From positions 186,001 to 250,000 of the forward strand of contig NZ_FTOT01000002.1 of assembly GCF_900156815.1 (NCBI RefSeq): a stretch of DNA of 64,000 bases. The letters are read 5' to 3'. Position numbers and translations under genes: made by a program. Of this stretch, positions 16,834 to 26,254 are shown piece after piece. Each line of letters begins with the position of its first letter. The first letter of the stretch is position 1. Below the pieces are notes generated by a model. That model was not told the origin of the DNA. It made no database searches and saw only the letters and a program-made list of their open reading frames with translations. The DNA comes from Gemmobacter megaterium (lineage in GTDB: Bacteria; Pseudomonadota; Alphaproteobacteria; Rhodobacterales; Rhodobacteraceae).

Positions 16834-18135
16834 ATGAGCGATACGCACGCCCAGACCGTTCCTTTCGTCCGCGACACGATGCTGCCGCAGCAAGCCCCGC
16901 CGACCAGTCAGATCGGTGCGGTGCGCTGGCTGCGCGAGAACCTGTTTTCCAGCGTGTTGAACGTGGCGCTCACGGTTCTTGCCGTCGGCACGATCGTGTG
17001 GATCGTCATGCACATCGGCCCCTGGCTGATGAATTCCGTCTGGAATGCCAACAGTCTGGCGGAATGCCGCCAGATCCTTGCCGGGGAATCCGGCGCCTGC
17101 TTTGCGGTGATCCGTGACCGCTGGCATCAGTTGATGTTCGGCTTCTACCCGTCGGATCTGTACTGGCGGCCGATCCTGGCCATGGTGCTGATGCTGGTCG
17201 CCATCGCGCCCATCCTGTTCGACAAGCTGCCGCGCAAGCTGATTTGGTTTTCGGCACTCTATCCGTTCGTGGCCTTCTGGCTGCTGTGGGGCGGCTCGCT
17301 TTGGCTGCCGCTGGCCGTGATCGGCGGCTTTGCGGTGGGCTACGGCGCCTTTCTCGGGCTGAGCCGGGTGACTGGCAGCGTCCTTGCACTGATCGGTGCC
17401 GTTCTGGCGGCCATCGTCTGGTGGGTCTGGCTGGCGGCCCCGGTGTCCTCGGCGCTGCAATCGGCGGTTTCCCTGTCGATCCGCCCGGTGCCCAGCCGTG
17501 ATTTCGGCGGCTTCATGCTGTCGATCATCATCGGCGTCACCGGTATCGCGCTGTCGCTGCCGCTGGGCATCATGCTGGCGCTCGGTCGCAAGTCGGACAT
17601 GCTGCTGATCAAGGCGATCAGCGTCGGCTTCATCGAATTCATCCGAGGCGTGCCGCTGATCACCCTGTTGTTCACCGCATCGCTGCTGCTGAACTACTTC
17701 CTGCCTCCGGGCACCAGCTTCGACATCATCCTGCGCGTGATCATCATGGTGACGCTATTCGCGGCCGCCTACATGGCCGAGGTGATCCGCGGCGGTCTGG
17801 CGGCCCTGCCCCGCGGCCAGTACGAGGCAGCGGATGCATTGGGGCTGGATTACTGGAAGGCGATGCGGCTGATCATCTTGCCGCAGGCCCTGAAAATCTC
17901 GATCCCCGGCATCGTCAACACCTTCATCGGGCTGTTCAAGGACACCACGCTGGTGGTGTTCATCGGCCTGCTGGATCCGATCGGCCTGTCGAACGCCATT
18001 CGCGCCGACACGAACTGGAACGGTATCTACTGGGAACTGTTCATCTTCATCGGCGTCTGCTTCTTCATCTTCTGCTTCGGCATGTCGCGTTATTCCATGT
18101 ATCTGGAACGCCGGCTGAAGACGGACCATAGGTAA
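16834..18135 (+). CDS. bztC: Amino-acid ABC transporter permease BztC
   Basis: A 433-residue membrane permease, partner of BztB. After a cytoplasmic N-terminus (to about residue 40) come several hydrophobic helices, then the conserved core with EAA loop AEVIRGGLAALPRGQYEAAD and ALGLDYWKAMRLIILPQALK. The C-terminus SRYSMYLERRLKTDHR is typical of the AapM/BztC group. AAGGAG overlaps the end of bztB, so translation is coupled. Together with BztA and BztD it imports glutamate, glutamine, aspartate and asparagine. Confidence 0.95.
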   Translation: MSDTHAQTVPFVRDTMLPQQAPPTSQIGAVRWLRENLFSSVLNVALTVLAVGTIVWIVMHIGPWLMNSVWNANSLAECRQILAGESGACFAVIRDRWHQLMFGFYPSDLYWRPILAMVLMLVAIAPILFDKLPRKLIWFSALYPFVAFWLLWGGSLWLPLAVIGGFAVGYGAFLGLSRVTGSVLALIGAVLAAIVWWVWLAAPVSSALQSAVSLSIRPVPSRDFGGFMLSIIIGVTGIALSLPLGIMLALGRKSDMLLIKAISVGFIEFIRGVPLITLLFTASLLLNYFLPPGTSFDIILRVIIMVTLFAAAYMAEVIRGGLAALPRGQYEAADALGLDYWKAMRLIILPQALKISIPGIVNTFIGLFKDTTLVVFIGLLDPIGLSNAIRADTNWNGIYWELFIFIGVCFFIFCFGMSRYSMYLERRLKTDHR

Positions 18136-18147
18136 GGAATTCCCCCA

Positions 18148-18939
18148 ATGTCCGAACTTGTACTCGACCACGACATCGACCGCAGCAAGATGAAGGTCTC
18201 GAACGAGATCGCCATCCAGATCGTCAAGATGAACAAGTGGTACGGCCAGTTCCACGTCCTGCGTGACATCGACATGACCGTTCATCGCGGCGAGCGTATC
18301 GTGATCTGCGGCCCCTCCGGCTCGGGCAAGTCCACCTTGATCCGCTGCATCAACCGGCTGGAGGAACACCAGTCCGGGCAGATCGTGGTGGATGGCACCG
18401 AACTGACCAGCGACCTCAAGAACATCGACAAGGTGCGGTCCGAGGTGGGCATGGTGTTCCAGCACTTCAACCTGTTCCCGCATCTGACCATCCTGGAGAA
18501 CTGCACGCTGGCGCCGATCTGGGTGCGCAAGACCCCCAGAAAAGAGGCCGAGGAAATCGCCATGCACTTTCTGCGCAAGGTGAAAATCCCCGAGCAGGCG
18601 CTGAAGTACCCCGGCCAGTTGTCGGGCGGTCAGCAACAGCGCGTCGCCATCGCGCGGTCCTTGTGCATGAAGCCGCGCATCATGCTGTTCGACGAGCCGA
18701 CCAGCGCCCTTGATCCCGAGATGATCAAGGAGGTGCTGGACACCATGATCGAGCTGGCCGAGGAAGGCATGACCATGCTTTGTGTGACGCATGAGATGGG
18801 CTTTGCCCAGGCGGTGGCGAACCGGGTGATCTTCATGGATCAGGGGCAGATCGTCGAACAGAACGAGCCCAAGGAATTCTTCAACAATCCCCAATCCGAC
18901 CGGACGAAACTGTTCCTCAGCCAGATCCTTGGCCACTGA
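18148..18939 (+). CDS. bztD: Amino-acid ABC transporter ATP-binding protein BztD
   Basis: A 263-residue ABC ATPase of the GlnQ/AapP group. Walker [10 protein letters not shown] is at about residues 55-63, the Q-loop is in [14 protein letters not shown], the signature is [15 protein letters not shown], Walker B is [14 protein letters not shown], and the H-loop is in [10 protein letters not shown]. It powers the BztBC permease from the cytoplasmic face. TAAGGAATT precedes the ATG, 12 bp after bztC. It is the last gene of the operon, followed by a good intrinsic terminator. Confidence 0.97.
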   Translation: MSELVLDHDIDRSKMKVSNEIAIQIVKMNKWYGQFHVLRDIDMTVHRGERIVICGPSGSGKSTLIRCINRLEEHQSGQIVVDGTELTSDLKNIDKVRSEVGMVFQHFNLFPHLTILENCTLAPIWVRKTPRKEAEEIAMHFLRKVKIPEQALKYPGQLSGGQQQRVAIARSLCMKPRIMLFDEPTSALDPEMIKEVLDTMIELAEEGMTMLCVTHEMGFAQAVANRVIFMDQGQIVEQNEPKEFFNNPQSDRTKLFLSQILGH

Positions 18940-18985
18940 CCACGTCGGGGCCCTGCCCCGCCGCGCATCCTTGCATTCTCTGGGC

Positions 18986-19016
18986 GGCGGGTTTGCGAAA
19001 CCCGCCGTTTCCGTTT
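18986..19016 (+). terminator. Rho-independent terminator of the bzt operon
   Basis: GGCGGGTTT (18986-18994) and AAACCCGCC (18998-19006) form a perfect 9-bp stem with a 3-base loop, followed by GTTTCCGTTT. It stands 47 bp after bztD and 37 bp before cmk. Confidence 0.9.
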
Positions 19017-19042
19017 AAGGGCTGCCTCCAGCGGAGGCGCGA

Positions 19043-19642
19043 ATGATCTTTACAGTGGCAATCGACGGGCCGGCAGCGGCCGGCAAGGGCACGATCAGCC
19101 GGGCGGTGGCGGCACGGTTCGGGTTTGCCCATCTGGATACCGGGCTGCTGTACCGGGCGGTCGGCGCCAAGGTCGCAGCCGGGGTAGAGCCAGAGGCGGC
19201 GGCGCTGGCGCTGGTCCCCGCAGATCTGGATGCCGCAGGTCTGCGCACCCTTGCGGCCGGGCAGGCCGCAAGCCGTGTTGCGGCCCTTCCCGCCGTGCGG
19301 GCGGCATTGATCGAGTTCCAGCGCCGCTTCGCGCGACAAGAGGGCGGCGCCGTGCTGGACGGGCGGGACATCGGCACCGTGATCTGCCCCGAGGCAGAGG
19401 TGAAATTGTATGTCACCGCCAGCCCTGAAATACGCGCCCACCGGCGCTGGCTGGAAGTCGGCGGCGATGCCGGGCAGGTTCTGGCCGAAGTGCGCGAACG
19501 CGATGCCCGCGACATGCACCGCGCCGATGCCCCGCTTCGCCCGGCGGCGGATGCCGTGGTGATCGACACGTCGGACATGCCCGTCGAAGAGGCCATCGCC
19601 CGGGCAACCGCGCTGATCGCCGCGCATATGGAAAGCCCATAG
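19043..19642 (+). CDS. cmk: Cytidylate kinase
   Basis: A 199-residue kinase phosphorylating CMP/dCMP to the diphosphates. The P-loop is [16 protein letters not shown] at residues 8-23, followed by [36 protein letters not shown] is the family block near 110-130, and the LID region [20 protein letters not shown] ends the core. It is a little shorter than the E. coli enzyme (about 225), mainly in the middle. CGGAGG precedes the ATG. It stands between the bzt terminator and the flagellar cluster, whose first gene starts 75 bp later. Confidence 0.95.
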   Translation: MIFTVAIDGPAAAGKGTISRAVAARFGFAHLDTGLLYRAVGAKVAAGVEPEAAALALVPADLDAAGLRTLAAGQAASRVAALPAVRAALIEFQRRFARQEGGAVLDGRDIGTVICPEAEVKLYVTASPEIRAHRRWLEVGGDAGQVLAEVRERDARDMHRADAPLRPAADAVVIDTSDMPVEEAIARATALIAAHMESP

Positions 19643-19653
19643 CATTCTATCTG

Positions 19654-19669
19654 TTAAGCCCGCCCTAAC
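19654..19669 (+). promoter_or_regulatory. CtrA-like box upstream of motB
   Basis: TTAA (19654-19657), seven bases, then CTAAC (19665-19669) matches the CtrA consensus TTAA-N7-TTAAC at all but one position. It lies 49 bp before the motB start at the head of the flagellar cluster. CtrA governs flagellar genes in several Rhodobacterales; occupancy here is inferred. Confidence 0.4.
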
Positions 19670-19717
19670 GCTGCCTGTGCCACCACTGGGTCCGGGTGAG
19701 ACGAAAGGGTGATTGGA

Positions 19718-20551
19718 ATGGCCAGGCAAGGCAATGCCGCGCCGGTCATCATCAAGCGCAAGAAGGTTGTCGGCGAACACGGGCATCATGGCGGGGCGTG
19801 GAAGGTCGCCTATGCCGATTTCGTGACCGCGATGATGGCGTTCTTTCTGCTGATGTGGCTGCTGAATGCGACGACCGAGAAGCAACGCAAGGGAATCGCG
19901 GATTATTTTGATCCGGTGATCGCGGTAAACCGGATTTCCGGCGGCGGCGACGGGGCCTTTGGCGGGGAAAGTATGTTCTCTGAGGATGTGCTGGCGCAGA
20001 CCGGCACAGGGGCCAGCGCGGCCCGCCCGACGGAACAGCGGCAGGCCATGGGCCTCACCGGCGACGCCGAGGCCGCGGCAGAGCAACGCGCGCTCGAAGA
20101 TCTGGACTCGGCCCTGCGCGCGACCAGCGGCGAAAGCATGACGATGGAGCGTCTGATGCGCCATGTGGTCACGCGGATCACGGACGAGGGTTTGGTCGTC
20201 GAACTGTTCGATCTGCCGGACTCGCCGCTGTTCATTCCCGCATCCGCCACCGCCACTCCGCTGTTGAAAGAGCTGATGCAGGTCGTGGCCGACAGCTTTC
20301 GGCTGGTGGGGAATCAGGTGGCGGTGCAGGGATTCGTGCCATCTTTTCCGATAACGCTGATCGAGAACCCCGTCTGGGCCCTGTCGGCAGAGCGGGCGCT
20401 GGGCGCGCGGGCCTTGTTGCAGGGGGCGGGCCTTGACCCCGAGCGTATTCAACGTGTTACCGGCTATGCCGACCGCCGCCCGGCCGTCAACGATCCCATG
20501 GCCCTGCGCAACAACCGGCTGGAACTCGTCCTGCTGCGCACCGGCAGATGA
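19718..20551 (+). CDS. motB: Flagellar stator protein MotB
   Basis: A 277-residue inner-membrane protein. A charged N-terminus is followed by one transmembrane helix (about residues 32-50) carrying the proton-binding Asp34 in YADFVTAMMAFFLLMWLLNA, then a periplasmic part ending in an OmpA/MotB domain. That domain keeps LSAERA (near 222-227) and RNNRLELVLL (264-273), but the usual GHTD motif reads GFVPSF (205-210), lacking the peptidoglycan-contacting Asp. The sequence otherwise looks intact. It partners MotA, encoded 10 kb downstream. The ATG at 19718 with AAAGGG upstream is preferred over a GTG three codons earlier. First gene of block 1 (motB-flgE-flgK-flgL-flgI). Confidence 0.9.
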   Translation: MARQGNAAPVIIKRKKVVGEHGHHGGAWKVAYADFVTAMMAFFLLMWLLNATTEKQRKGIADYFDPVIAVNRISGGGDGAFGGESMFSEDVLAQTGTGASAARPTEQRQAMGLTGDAEAAAEQRALEDLDSALRATSGESMTMERLMRHVVTRITDEGLVVELFDLPDSPLFIPASATATPLLKELMQVVADSFRLVGNQVAVQGFVPSFPITLIENPVWALSAERALGARALLQGAGLDPERIQRVTGYADRRPAVNDPMALRNNRLELVLLRTGR

Positions 20552-20637
20552 GCGGGCCGCGCGCATTAGGCGGAAATTAAGCCCACGCCGTCATTCTGCC
20601 TGCGGCACATGTCGCAGCAGTAGAAAGGCGCGATCAG

Positions 20638-21939
20638 ATGACGATTTCCTCCTCGCTCAACGCCGGTGTGGCCGGGCTGAACGCCAATGCCGCCCGGCTG
20701 GCCTCGATTTCCGACAACATCGCCAATTCGGCGACCTATGGTTACAAGCGCAATACCGTCGATTTCCATTCGATGGTGATCGGCTCGTCAAACCCCGGCC
20801 GGTATACTGCGGGCGGCGTGCGCACCACGGCGCTGCGGCTGATCGACGAACGCGGGCCTTTGGTGCGCACCGACAATGCCACCGATCTGTCGGTGGACGG
20901 GCGCGGGTTTCTGCCTGTCACCTCGATGTCGTCTCTGGGCAGCGACGGGGCCGCCAGCACCTTGCAACTGATGACGACAGGATCCTTTCGCCCGGATGCC
21001 AGCGGCTATCTGACCACGGCCACCGGCCATGTGCTGATGGGCTGGCCTGCGGGTGCGGACGGGACGGTCGGGACACGAACCCGCGAATCCATGGCAGGGC
21101 TGGAACCTGTGCGCGTGAACATGAACCAGTTCACCGCAAATCCGACCACGGCCATCGGCCTGACCCTGAACCTGCCCGCCACAGCCACGACAGCGGGCGC
21201 CACAGGTGGCGCGCAGGAAGTGGCGATGGAATATTTCGACAATCTCGGCCTGTCGCGCACCCTGACCTTTTCCTTCACGCCCAATGTGCCTGCCACCGGC
21301 GCCTCGAACAGCTGGTCTCTCTCCATCCATGATTCCGCCTCGGATACCGTCGTGGGAGAATATACCATGGCCTTTGCCGACACCCAGACGGGCGGTGGTT
21401 TGCTGAATGCCATCACGACCCTGTCGGGCGGCGCCTATGACCCGGCGACGGGCGTGATGGCCCTGACGGTGGCAAGCGGCCCGATTTCGCTCAACATTGG
21501 CAAACCCGGCCAGTTGGACGGGATGACACAGTTGTCGTCCGATTTTTCCCCCGGCACGCAGACCAAGAACGGCACCCCCGTCGCGTCGATGGTCGCTGTG
21601 GAATTCGACTCTGCCGGCAATCTTTATGGCGTTTATGATCAAGGGTTTACTCGAAAACTCTACCAGGTGCCCGTCGCCGATGTCCGCAACCCCAACGGCC
21701 TTACTGCTGTCGGGGAACAGACCTACGAGGTGTCGATGGCCTCTGGCGGGTTCTACCTTTGGGATGCCGGCGATGGCCCCACCGGCGCCATGTCGCCCTA
21801 TTCGCGCGAGGAAAGCGCGACGGATGTCGCGACCGAACTGACCCAGTTGATCCAGACCCAGCGCGCCTATTCCTCGAACGCAAAGGTCATCCAGACCGTG
21901 GACGAGATGTTGCAGGAAACCGCGAACCTCAAGCGTTGA
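20638..21939 (+). CDS. flgE: Flagellar hook protein FlgE
   Basis: A 433-residue hook subunit. The N-terminal rod-type motif is MTISSSLNAGVAGLNANAAR then LASISDNIANSATYGYK; the C-terminal helix is ELTQLIQTQRAYSSNAKVIQ and TVDEMLQETANLKR. Both ends form the coiled-coil D0 core of the axial family, while the middle is hook-specific. It is exported by the flagellar type III system. It begins 86 bp after motB; that gap contains a TTAAGCCC element like the one before motB but no clear sigma-54 site. flgK follows 18 bp later. Confidence 0.93.
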   Translation: MTISSSLNAGVAGLNANAARLASISDNIANSATYGYKRNTVDFHSMVIGSSNPGRYTAGGVRTTALRLIDERGPLVRTDNATDLSVDGRGFLPVTSMSSLGSDGAASTLQLMTTGSFRPDASGYLTTATGHVLMGWPAGADGTVGTRTRESMAGLEPVRVNMNQFTANPTTAIGLTLNLPATATTAGATGGAQEVAMEYFDNLGLSRTLTFSFTPNVPATGASNSWSLSIHDSASDTVVGEYTMAFADTQTGGGLLNAITTLSGGAYDPATGVMALTVASGPISLNIGKPGQLDGMTQLSSDFSPGTQTKNGTPVASMVAVEFDSAGNLYGVYDQGFTRKLYQVPVADVRNPNGLTAVGEQTYEVSMASGGFYLWDAGDGPTGAMSPYSREESATDVATELTQLIQTQRAYSSNAKVIQTVDEMLQETANLKR

Positions 21940-21957
21940 ACATAGGGAGGCAGGGCC

Positions 21958-23382
21958 ATGAGCCTGTCGCAAAGCCTGACTGCGGCCATGTCCGGCCTGA
22001 CCGCCGCCTCACGCGGGGCGCAGACCGTGGCCACCAACCTTGCCAACCTGCGCACCGCGGGCTTCGGGCGCCGAGATCTGCTGCTGAGCAGCCTTGCCAG
22101 TGGCGGGGTGCTGGTCGGCGCTGTCTTGCGCAACAGCACGCCGCTGATCACCGCAGACCGCCGCATCGCGCTGGCGGAAAGTTCGGTCGCGGACACGCGG
22201 CTGGGGTTTCGCACTGCGCTGGAGGGCTGGCTGGGAACACCGGGCACCGAAGGGTCGCTGACCACACGGATCGGGGCACTGGACTCCAGCTTGCTTGCCG
22301 CCGCAGCCGCGCCCGGAACCGAAGCGACGCTCGCAGCGGTGCTGAACGCGGCCATGGGGCTGGCCGGCACGCTTGCCAGTGTCTCGGCCAAGGTGCAGCA
22401 GGCCCGCAGCACGGCGGACGGCGCGATCGCCAATGATGTCGCCACGTTGAACCTGACGCTGGCACAGGTCGCCGACCTGAACCACAGCATCGTGAAAATG
22501 TCTGCCCTGGGGCGCGATACAGCGGCATTGGTCGATCAGCGTCAGGTGCTGGTCGACCAGATTGCCGCGATCGTTCCGTTGCGCGAGGTGCAGCGCGAGA
22601 ATGGGCAGATCGCGCTCTATTCTGCCGGGGGCGCCACGCTTCTCGATGGCCGGCCGGCACATTTCGGCTTTGCGCAGGCGGGGGTGGTTGCCGCCGACTC
22701 GGGCGCCCTGTCTGACCTCACGATGAACGGGCGCCCCCTGTCCGCGGCGGATGGCGCGGCCATGGGCGGCGGCAGGCTTTCGGCGAATTTCGCCATCCGC
22801 GACGATCTGGGGCCTGCGGCCCAGCACCAGCTCGACGCCATCGCCCGCGATTTGATCACCCGGATGCAAGAGGCGGACTCGACCCTCGCCCCCGGCGCGG
22901 CGGGACTGTTCACCGATTCCGGCGCGGCATTCGACAGCGCGCGCGAACGCGGGCTGGCGTCACGGATCCGCGTGAACGCCGCCGTCGACCCGGCACAGGG
23001 CGGGGCGTTGTGGCGGCTGCGCGACGGGATTGGCGCTGTCTCGCCCGGTGACAGCGGGAACGGCGCAGGTCTGAGCGCCTGGGCCGCCGCCTTGTCCGAA
23101 CCACGTGCTGCGGCGTCCGGCGGGTTCCTGCCCGGCTTGCGCAGCCTGTCCGGCCTGGCAGGCGACATGATGTCGGGGATCGCCACCGCGCGGCTGGCCG
23201 ACGACGTTCAGGCCACCGTCGCCCACAGCCGCAGCAGCGCCCTGTCAGAACTGGAGGCCGCATCGGGCGTGGACAGCGACCGCGAGATGCAGATGCTGTT
23301 GCTGATCGAACGGTCCTATGCAGCAAATGCCAAAGTCATCCAAGCCGTGGATGGCATGATCGCAAACCTTCTGGAGATCTAA
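21958..23382 (+). CDS. flgK: Flagellar hook-filament junction protein FlgK (HAP1)
   Basis: A 474-residue axial protein: N-terminal MSLSQSLTAAMSGLTAASRG and QTVATNLANLRTAGFGRRD, an FlgK-type helical region with VADLNHSIVKM and DTAALVDQRQVLVDQIAAIV, and a C-terminal SDREMQMLLLIERSYAANAK motif. It caps the hook and starts the filament junction. Length is on the short side for FlgK but normal in Rhodobacteraceae. CATAGGGAGG precedes the ATG. flgL starts 3 bp after the stop, so translation is coupled. Confidence 0.93.
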   Translation: MSLSQSLTAAMSGLTAASRGAQTVATNLANLRTAGFGRRDLLLSSLASGGVLVGAVLRNSTPLITADRRIALAESSVADTRLGFRTALEGWLGTPGTEGSLTTRIGALDSSLLAAAAAPGTEATLAAVLNAAMGLAGTLASVSAKVQQARSTADGAIANDVATLNLTLAQVADLNHSIVKMSALGRDTAALVDQRQVLVDQIAAIVPLREVQRENGQIALYSAGGATLLDGRPAHFGFAQAGVVAADSGALSDLTMNGRPLSAADGAAMGGGRLSANFAIRDDLGPAAQHQLDAIARDLITRMQEADSTLAPGAAGLFTDSGAAFDSARERGLASRIRVNAAVDPAQGGALWRLRDGIGAVSPGDSGNGAGLSAWAAALSEPRAAASGGFLPGLRSLSGLAGDMMSGIATARLADDVQATVAHSRSSALSELEAASGVDSDREMQMLLLIERSYAANAKVIQAVDGMIANLLEI

Positions 23383-23385
23383 GCG

Positions 23386-24390
23386 ATGACCATGATTTCA
23401 TTGGGTGATCTGGCGCGCAACCTGATGCTTCAGCGCCAGACCTCTGCAACGCACAGCCGCCTGTCCAGACTGACACAGGAAATTGCCACCGGACGCCACG
23501 CCGATCAGGCCGCCGCGTCGCGCGGCAATCTGGGTCCGCTCTTGGGCATCGAGGCGGCACTGGCACGGATCGGCGGCTGGCAGACGGCCACCCGCACACT
23601 GGAGACCCGGCTTGACACGATGCAGGCCGCACTTGGCGCGCTGGATGGCATCGGCGGCGCGGTTGCCACGACCCTCCTCTCCGCAGGCAGCGCAACGCAG
23701 GATGACCAGGTCGATCTTGCCGCACAAGAGGCCCGGTCGCATCTGGACGCCGCCATCGGAATTCTGAACGCGCGCTCGGGCGATTATTCCGTCTTTGCCG
23801 GTGCCCGCAGTGACCATCCTGCCGTGATCAGCCCGGATGCGCTCCTCGATCTCGTGCTGCCGCTTGCCGCATCGCAAACGACCGCCGCCGGTGTTCAGGC
23901 CGCCATTGCCGCATGGTTCGACGATCCGGCCGGTTTCGACAGCCAGGCCTATACCGGGGGCGCCGCGCTGGCCGAGATCTGGGTCGGGCCGGAACAAAAG
24001 GCGGGGCTCCCGGTCACGGCCACGGATCCCGCGTTGAAATCGCTGCTTGCGGGCCTTGTGACGGCGGCGGTCATGGACCGTGGCATTCTCTCCGACGACC
24101 CCGTGCAGCGGCGCGAACTGGCGGGACGGGCAGGCGAAACGCTGTCGTCGAACGCAGCCCCGCGCACCGCACTTGCGGCCCGGATCGGCACAGTCCAGGC
24201 CCGGCTGACCCAGGCGCAGGCCCGCAATGCCGCCGAAGACTCCGTTCTGGGCATTGCGCGCAGCGGGCTTGTCTCGGTTGATCCCTATGCCACCGCGTCG
24301 GACATCGAAGCTACCCGGACCCAGTTGGAAACTCTCTACACCCTGACCGCGCGCCTGTCCGGTCTCAGCCTGATAGAGATGTTCAGATGA
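23386..24390 (+). CDS. flgL: Flagellar hook-filament junction protein FlgL (HAP3)
   Basis: A 334-residue flagellin-like junction protein. The N-terminal helix reads LARNLMLQRQTSATHSRLSR and LTQEIATGRHADQ; the C-terminal helix reads VDPYATASDIEATRTQLETL and YTLTARLSGLSLIEMFR, as in flagellin/FlgL D0-D1 domains. It lies between FlgK and the flagellin filament. The stop overlaps the flgI start by 4 bp (ATGA). Confidence 0.9.
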   Translation: MTMISLGDLARNLMLQRQTSATHSRLSRLTQEIATGRHADQAAASRGNLGPLLGIEAALARIGGWQTATRTLETRLDTMQAALGALDGIGGAVATTLLSAGSATQDDQVDLAAQEARSHLDAAIGILNARSGDYSVFAGARSDHPAVISPDALLDLVLPLAASQTTAAGVQAAIAAWFDDPAGFDSQAYTGGAALAEIWVGPEQKAGLPVTATDPALKSLLAGLVTAAVMDRGILSDDPVQRRELAGRAGETLSSNAAPRTALAARIGTVQARLTQAQARNAAEDSVLGIARSGLVSVDPYATASDIEATRTQLETLYTLTARLSGLSLIEMFR

Positions 24391-25484
24391 TCCGCGTTGC
24401 CATATTCTGTCTGGTCTGCGCCGCACAGCCGGTTGCGGCGGCCCCGGTCCGGGTCAAGGATCTGGTCGAATTCGACGGCGTGCGCGGGAACGATCTGGTC
24501 GGCTACGGGCTTGTCGTGGGGCTCAACGGCTCGGGCGACGGGTTGCGCAACGCGCCCTTCACCGAAGAAATCCTGTCCAATCTGCTCGAACGGCTGGGCG
24601 TCAACGTCACTGGCGAGCAACTGCGCCCCAAGAATGTGGCCGCTGTGATGGTCACCGCCAGCCTGCCGCCCTTCTCCCGTGCCGGGGGCCGGATTGACGT
24701 GACGGTTTCCGCGATCGGCGATGCGAAAAGCCTGCTGGGTGGCACGTTGGTCATGACGCCGTTGAATGGTGCCGACGGCCAGATCTACGCCGTGGCGCAG
24801 GGGGCCGTGCTGGCTGGCGGCATCGCCGCCGAAGGCGCGGCTGCGCGCATTGTGCAAGGTGTGCCCACGGCCGGCGTGATCCCGAGCGGCGCACGGGTCG
24901 AGCGTGAAGTGGAATTCGACTTCACCACGCTCTCGGCCATCCGGCTGGCGCTGCGCAGCCCGGACTTCACCACGGCGGCGCGGATCGAGGCCGCAGTGAA
25001 TGCGGAATTCGGCCGCCCGATTGCCTCCATGCTGGATGGCGGGACCGTGGCGGTGGACATCGACGCGGCGCGTATGCGCTCTGCCGCCCATGTCATTGGC
25101 CGGATCGAGAACATCCCGGTCGAACCCGAACGCCGCGCCCGCGTGGTCGTCGATCAGCGATCGGGAACCATCGTGATGGGGGCGGATGTCCGGATCAGCC
25201 GCGTTGCGGTTGCACAGGGCGGATTGACCCTGCGGGTCGACGAGACGCCGGTCGTTGTCCAGCCCAACCCTTTCAGCCGGGGCGAGAGCATCGTCGTTCC
25301 TCGCAGCGCGGCCGCCATCGACCAGCCCCCCGGCACCGGGCTGGCCGAGGTCAGCGGCGGGACCAACCTGTCCGAAATCGTCGCGGGGTTGAATGCCCTT
25401 GGGGTTGCACCGCGGGACATGATCGACATCCTCAAGACGATCAATGCTGCGGGGGCGCTGCACGCCGAATTCGTCGTCCAGTAG
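24387..25484 (+). CDS. flgI: Flagellar P-ring protein FlgI
   Basis: A 365-residue periplasmic protein with a Sec signal peptide (residues 1-18, MIRVAIFCLVCAAQPVAA). Conserved blocks are VRVKDLVEFDGVRGNDLVGY, GLVVGLNGSGDGLRNAPFTE, LRPKNVAAVMVTASLPPFSR, DAKSLLGGTLVMTPLNGADG and the C-terminal ALGVAPRDMIDILKTINAAG. It builds the P ring bushing in the peptidoglycan layer. It ends block 1; a 12-bp perfect hairpin separates it from the convergent fliP. Confidence 0.97.
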   Translation: MIRVAIFCLVCAAQPVAAAPVRVKDLVEFDGVRGNDLVGYGLVVGLNGSGDGLRNAPFTEEILSNLLERLGVNVTGEQLRPKNVAAVMVTASLPPFSRAGGRIDVTVSAIGDAKSLLGGTLVMTPLNGADGQIYAVAQGAVLAGGIAAEGAAARIVQGVPTAGVIPSGARVEREVEFDFTTLSAIRLALRSPDFTTAARIEAAVNAEFGRPIASMLDGGTVAVDIDAARMRSAAHVIGRIENIPVEPERRARVVVDQRSGTIVMGADVRISRVAVAQGGLTLRVDETPVVVQPNPFSRGESIVVPRSAAAIDQPPGTGLAEVSGGTNLSEIVAGLNALGVAPRDMIDILKTINAAGALHAEFVVQ

Positions 25485-25488
25485 ATCA

Positions 25489-25527
25489 GCAAAGGGTGCC
25501 AGGCCACGCGGCCCCGGCACCCTTTGC
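25489..25527. terminator. Bidirectional terminator between flgI and fliP
   Basis: GCAAAGGGTGCC (25489-25500) and GGCACCCTTTGC (25516-25527) form a perfect 12-bp stem with a 15-base GC-rich loop. It lies between convergent flagellar blocks, 5 bp and 11 bp from the two stops. Confidence 0.75.
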
Positions 25528-25537
25528 GCGATCTGTC

Positions 25538-26254
25538 TCAGGAATAGCTGCGGACCAGGGCGGCGGCGATCAGGCTCCAGCCATCGGCGACCACGAAGAA
25601 CGCGAGTTTGAACGGCAGCGAGACGACAGCCGGCGGCACCATCATCATGCCCATCGACATCAGGATGGCCGCAACGACCAGATCAATGATCAGAAACGGC
25701 AGGAAAACCAGAAAACCGATCTGGAATGCGCGTTCGATCTCGCTCAGCAGAAAGGACGGCACCAACACCGACAGCGGCGCCTCGGGTGCAGCGGGCGTCT
25801 CTGCCAGGCCAGGGCGCAGCGCCGCAAGGGTTGCAAAGGTATCGGCATCAAGCCGCGCCGCCATGAATCGGCGGAACGGTTCCATGGACCTTGTGAAAGC
25901 CTCCTCCAGCGGCAGCCGCCCCTCGGAGAAGGGTGCCATGCCGGTTGTCCAGGCCTCGGTCAGGACGGGATCCATCACGAACCATGTCAGAAACAGCGCA
26001 AGGGTGATGATCAGCATGTTCGGCGGTGCCGCCTGCAAGCCGATCGCCTGCCGCAAGATGGACAGGACTGTGACAACAAAGGGGAAACAGGTGATCATCA
26101 CCGCAAGGCCCGGCACAAGGCTGAGCAATGTCACCAATGCCAGCAGTTGCACCGTGCGCGCGGTGAAGGTGCCACCATCGCCCATGGTCAGCGTGATGTC
26201 CTGCGCGGCGGCCGGACCTGCCAGCAGAACCAGCAGCAGGGCAAGCCGGATCAC
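25538..26254 (-). CDS. fliP: Flagellar export apparatus protein FliP
   Basis: A 238-residue membrane protein with a cleavable-looking signal (residues 1-18, MIRLALLLVLLAGPAAAQ), as is usual for FliP. Conserved blocks are VQLLALVTLLSLVPGLAVMI, TCFPFVVTVLSILRQAIGLQ and the C-terminal SEIERAFQIGFLVFLPFLII with DLVVAAILMSMGMMMVPP. FliP5FliR1 is the core of the export gate. The GTG start overlaps the fliN stop (GTGA). Last gene of the fliF-fliH-fliN-fliP block; fliQ and fliR lie in other blocks and no fliO was recognised. Confidence 0.95.
   Translation of the reverse strand: MIRLALLLVLLAGPAAAQDITLTMGDGGTFTARTVQLLALVTLLSLVPGLAVMITCFPFVVTVLSILRQAIGLQAAPPNMLIITLALFLTWFVMDPVLTEAWTTGMAPFSEGRLPLEEAFTRSMEPFRRFMAARLDADTFATLAALRPGLAETPAAPEAPLSVLVPSFLLSEIERAFQIGFLVFLPFLIIDLVVAAILMSMGMMMVPPAVVSLPFKLAFFVVADGWSLIAAALVRSYS

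Noticed and set aside
20552-20637. Possible sigma-54 promoter before flgE (CTGCGGCACATGTCGCAGC)
   Set aside because: The GG and GC dinucleotides are not at the required 10-bp spacing, and the TTGC box is absent.
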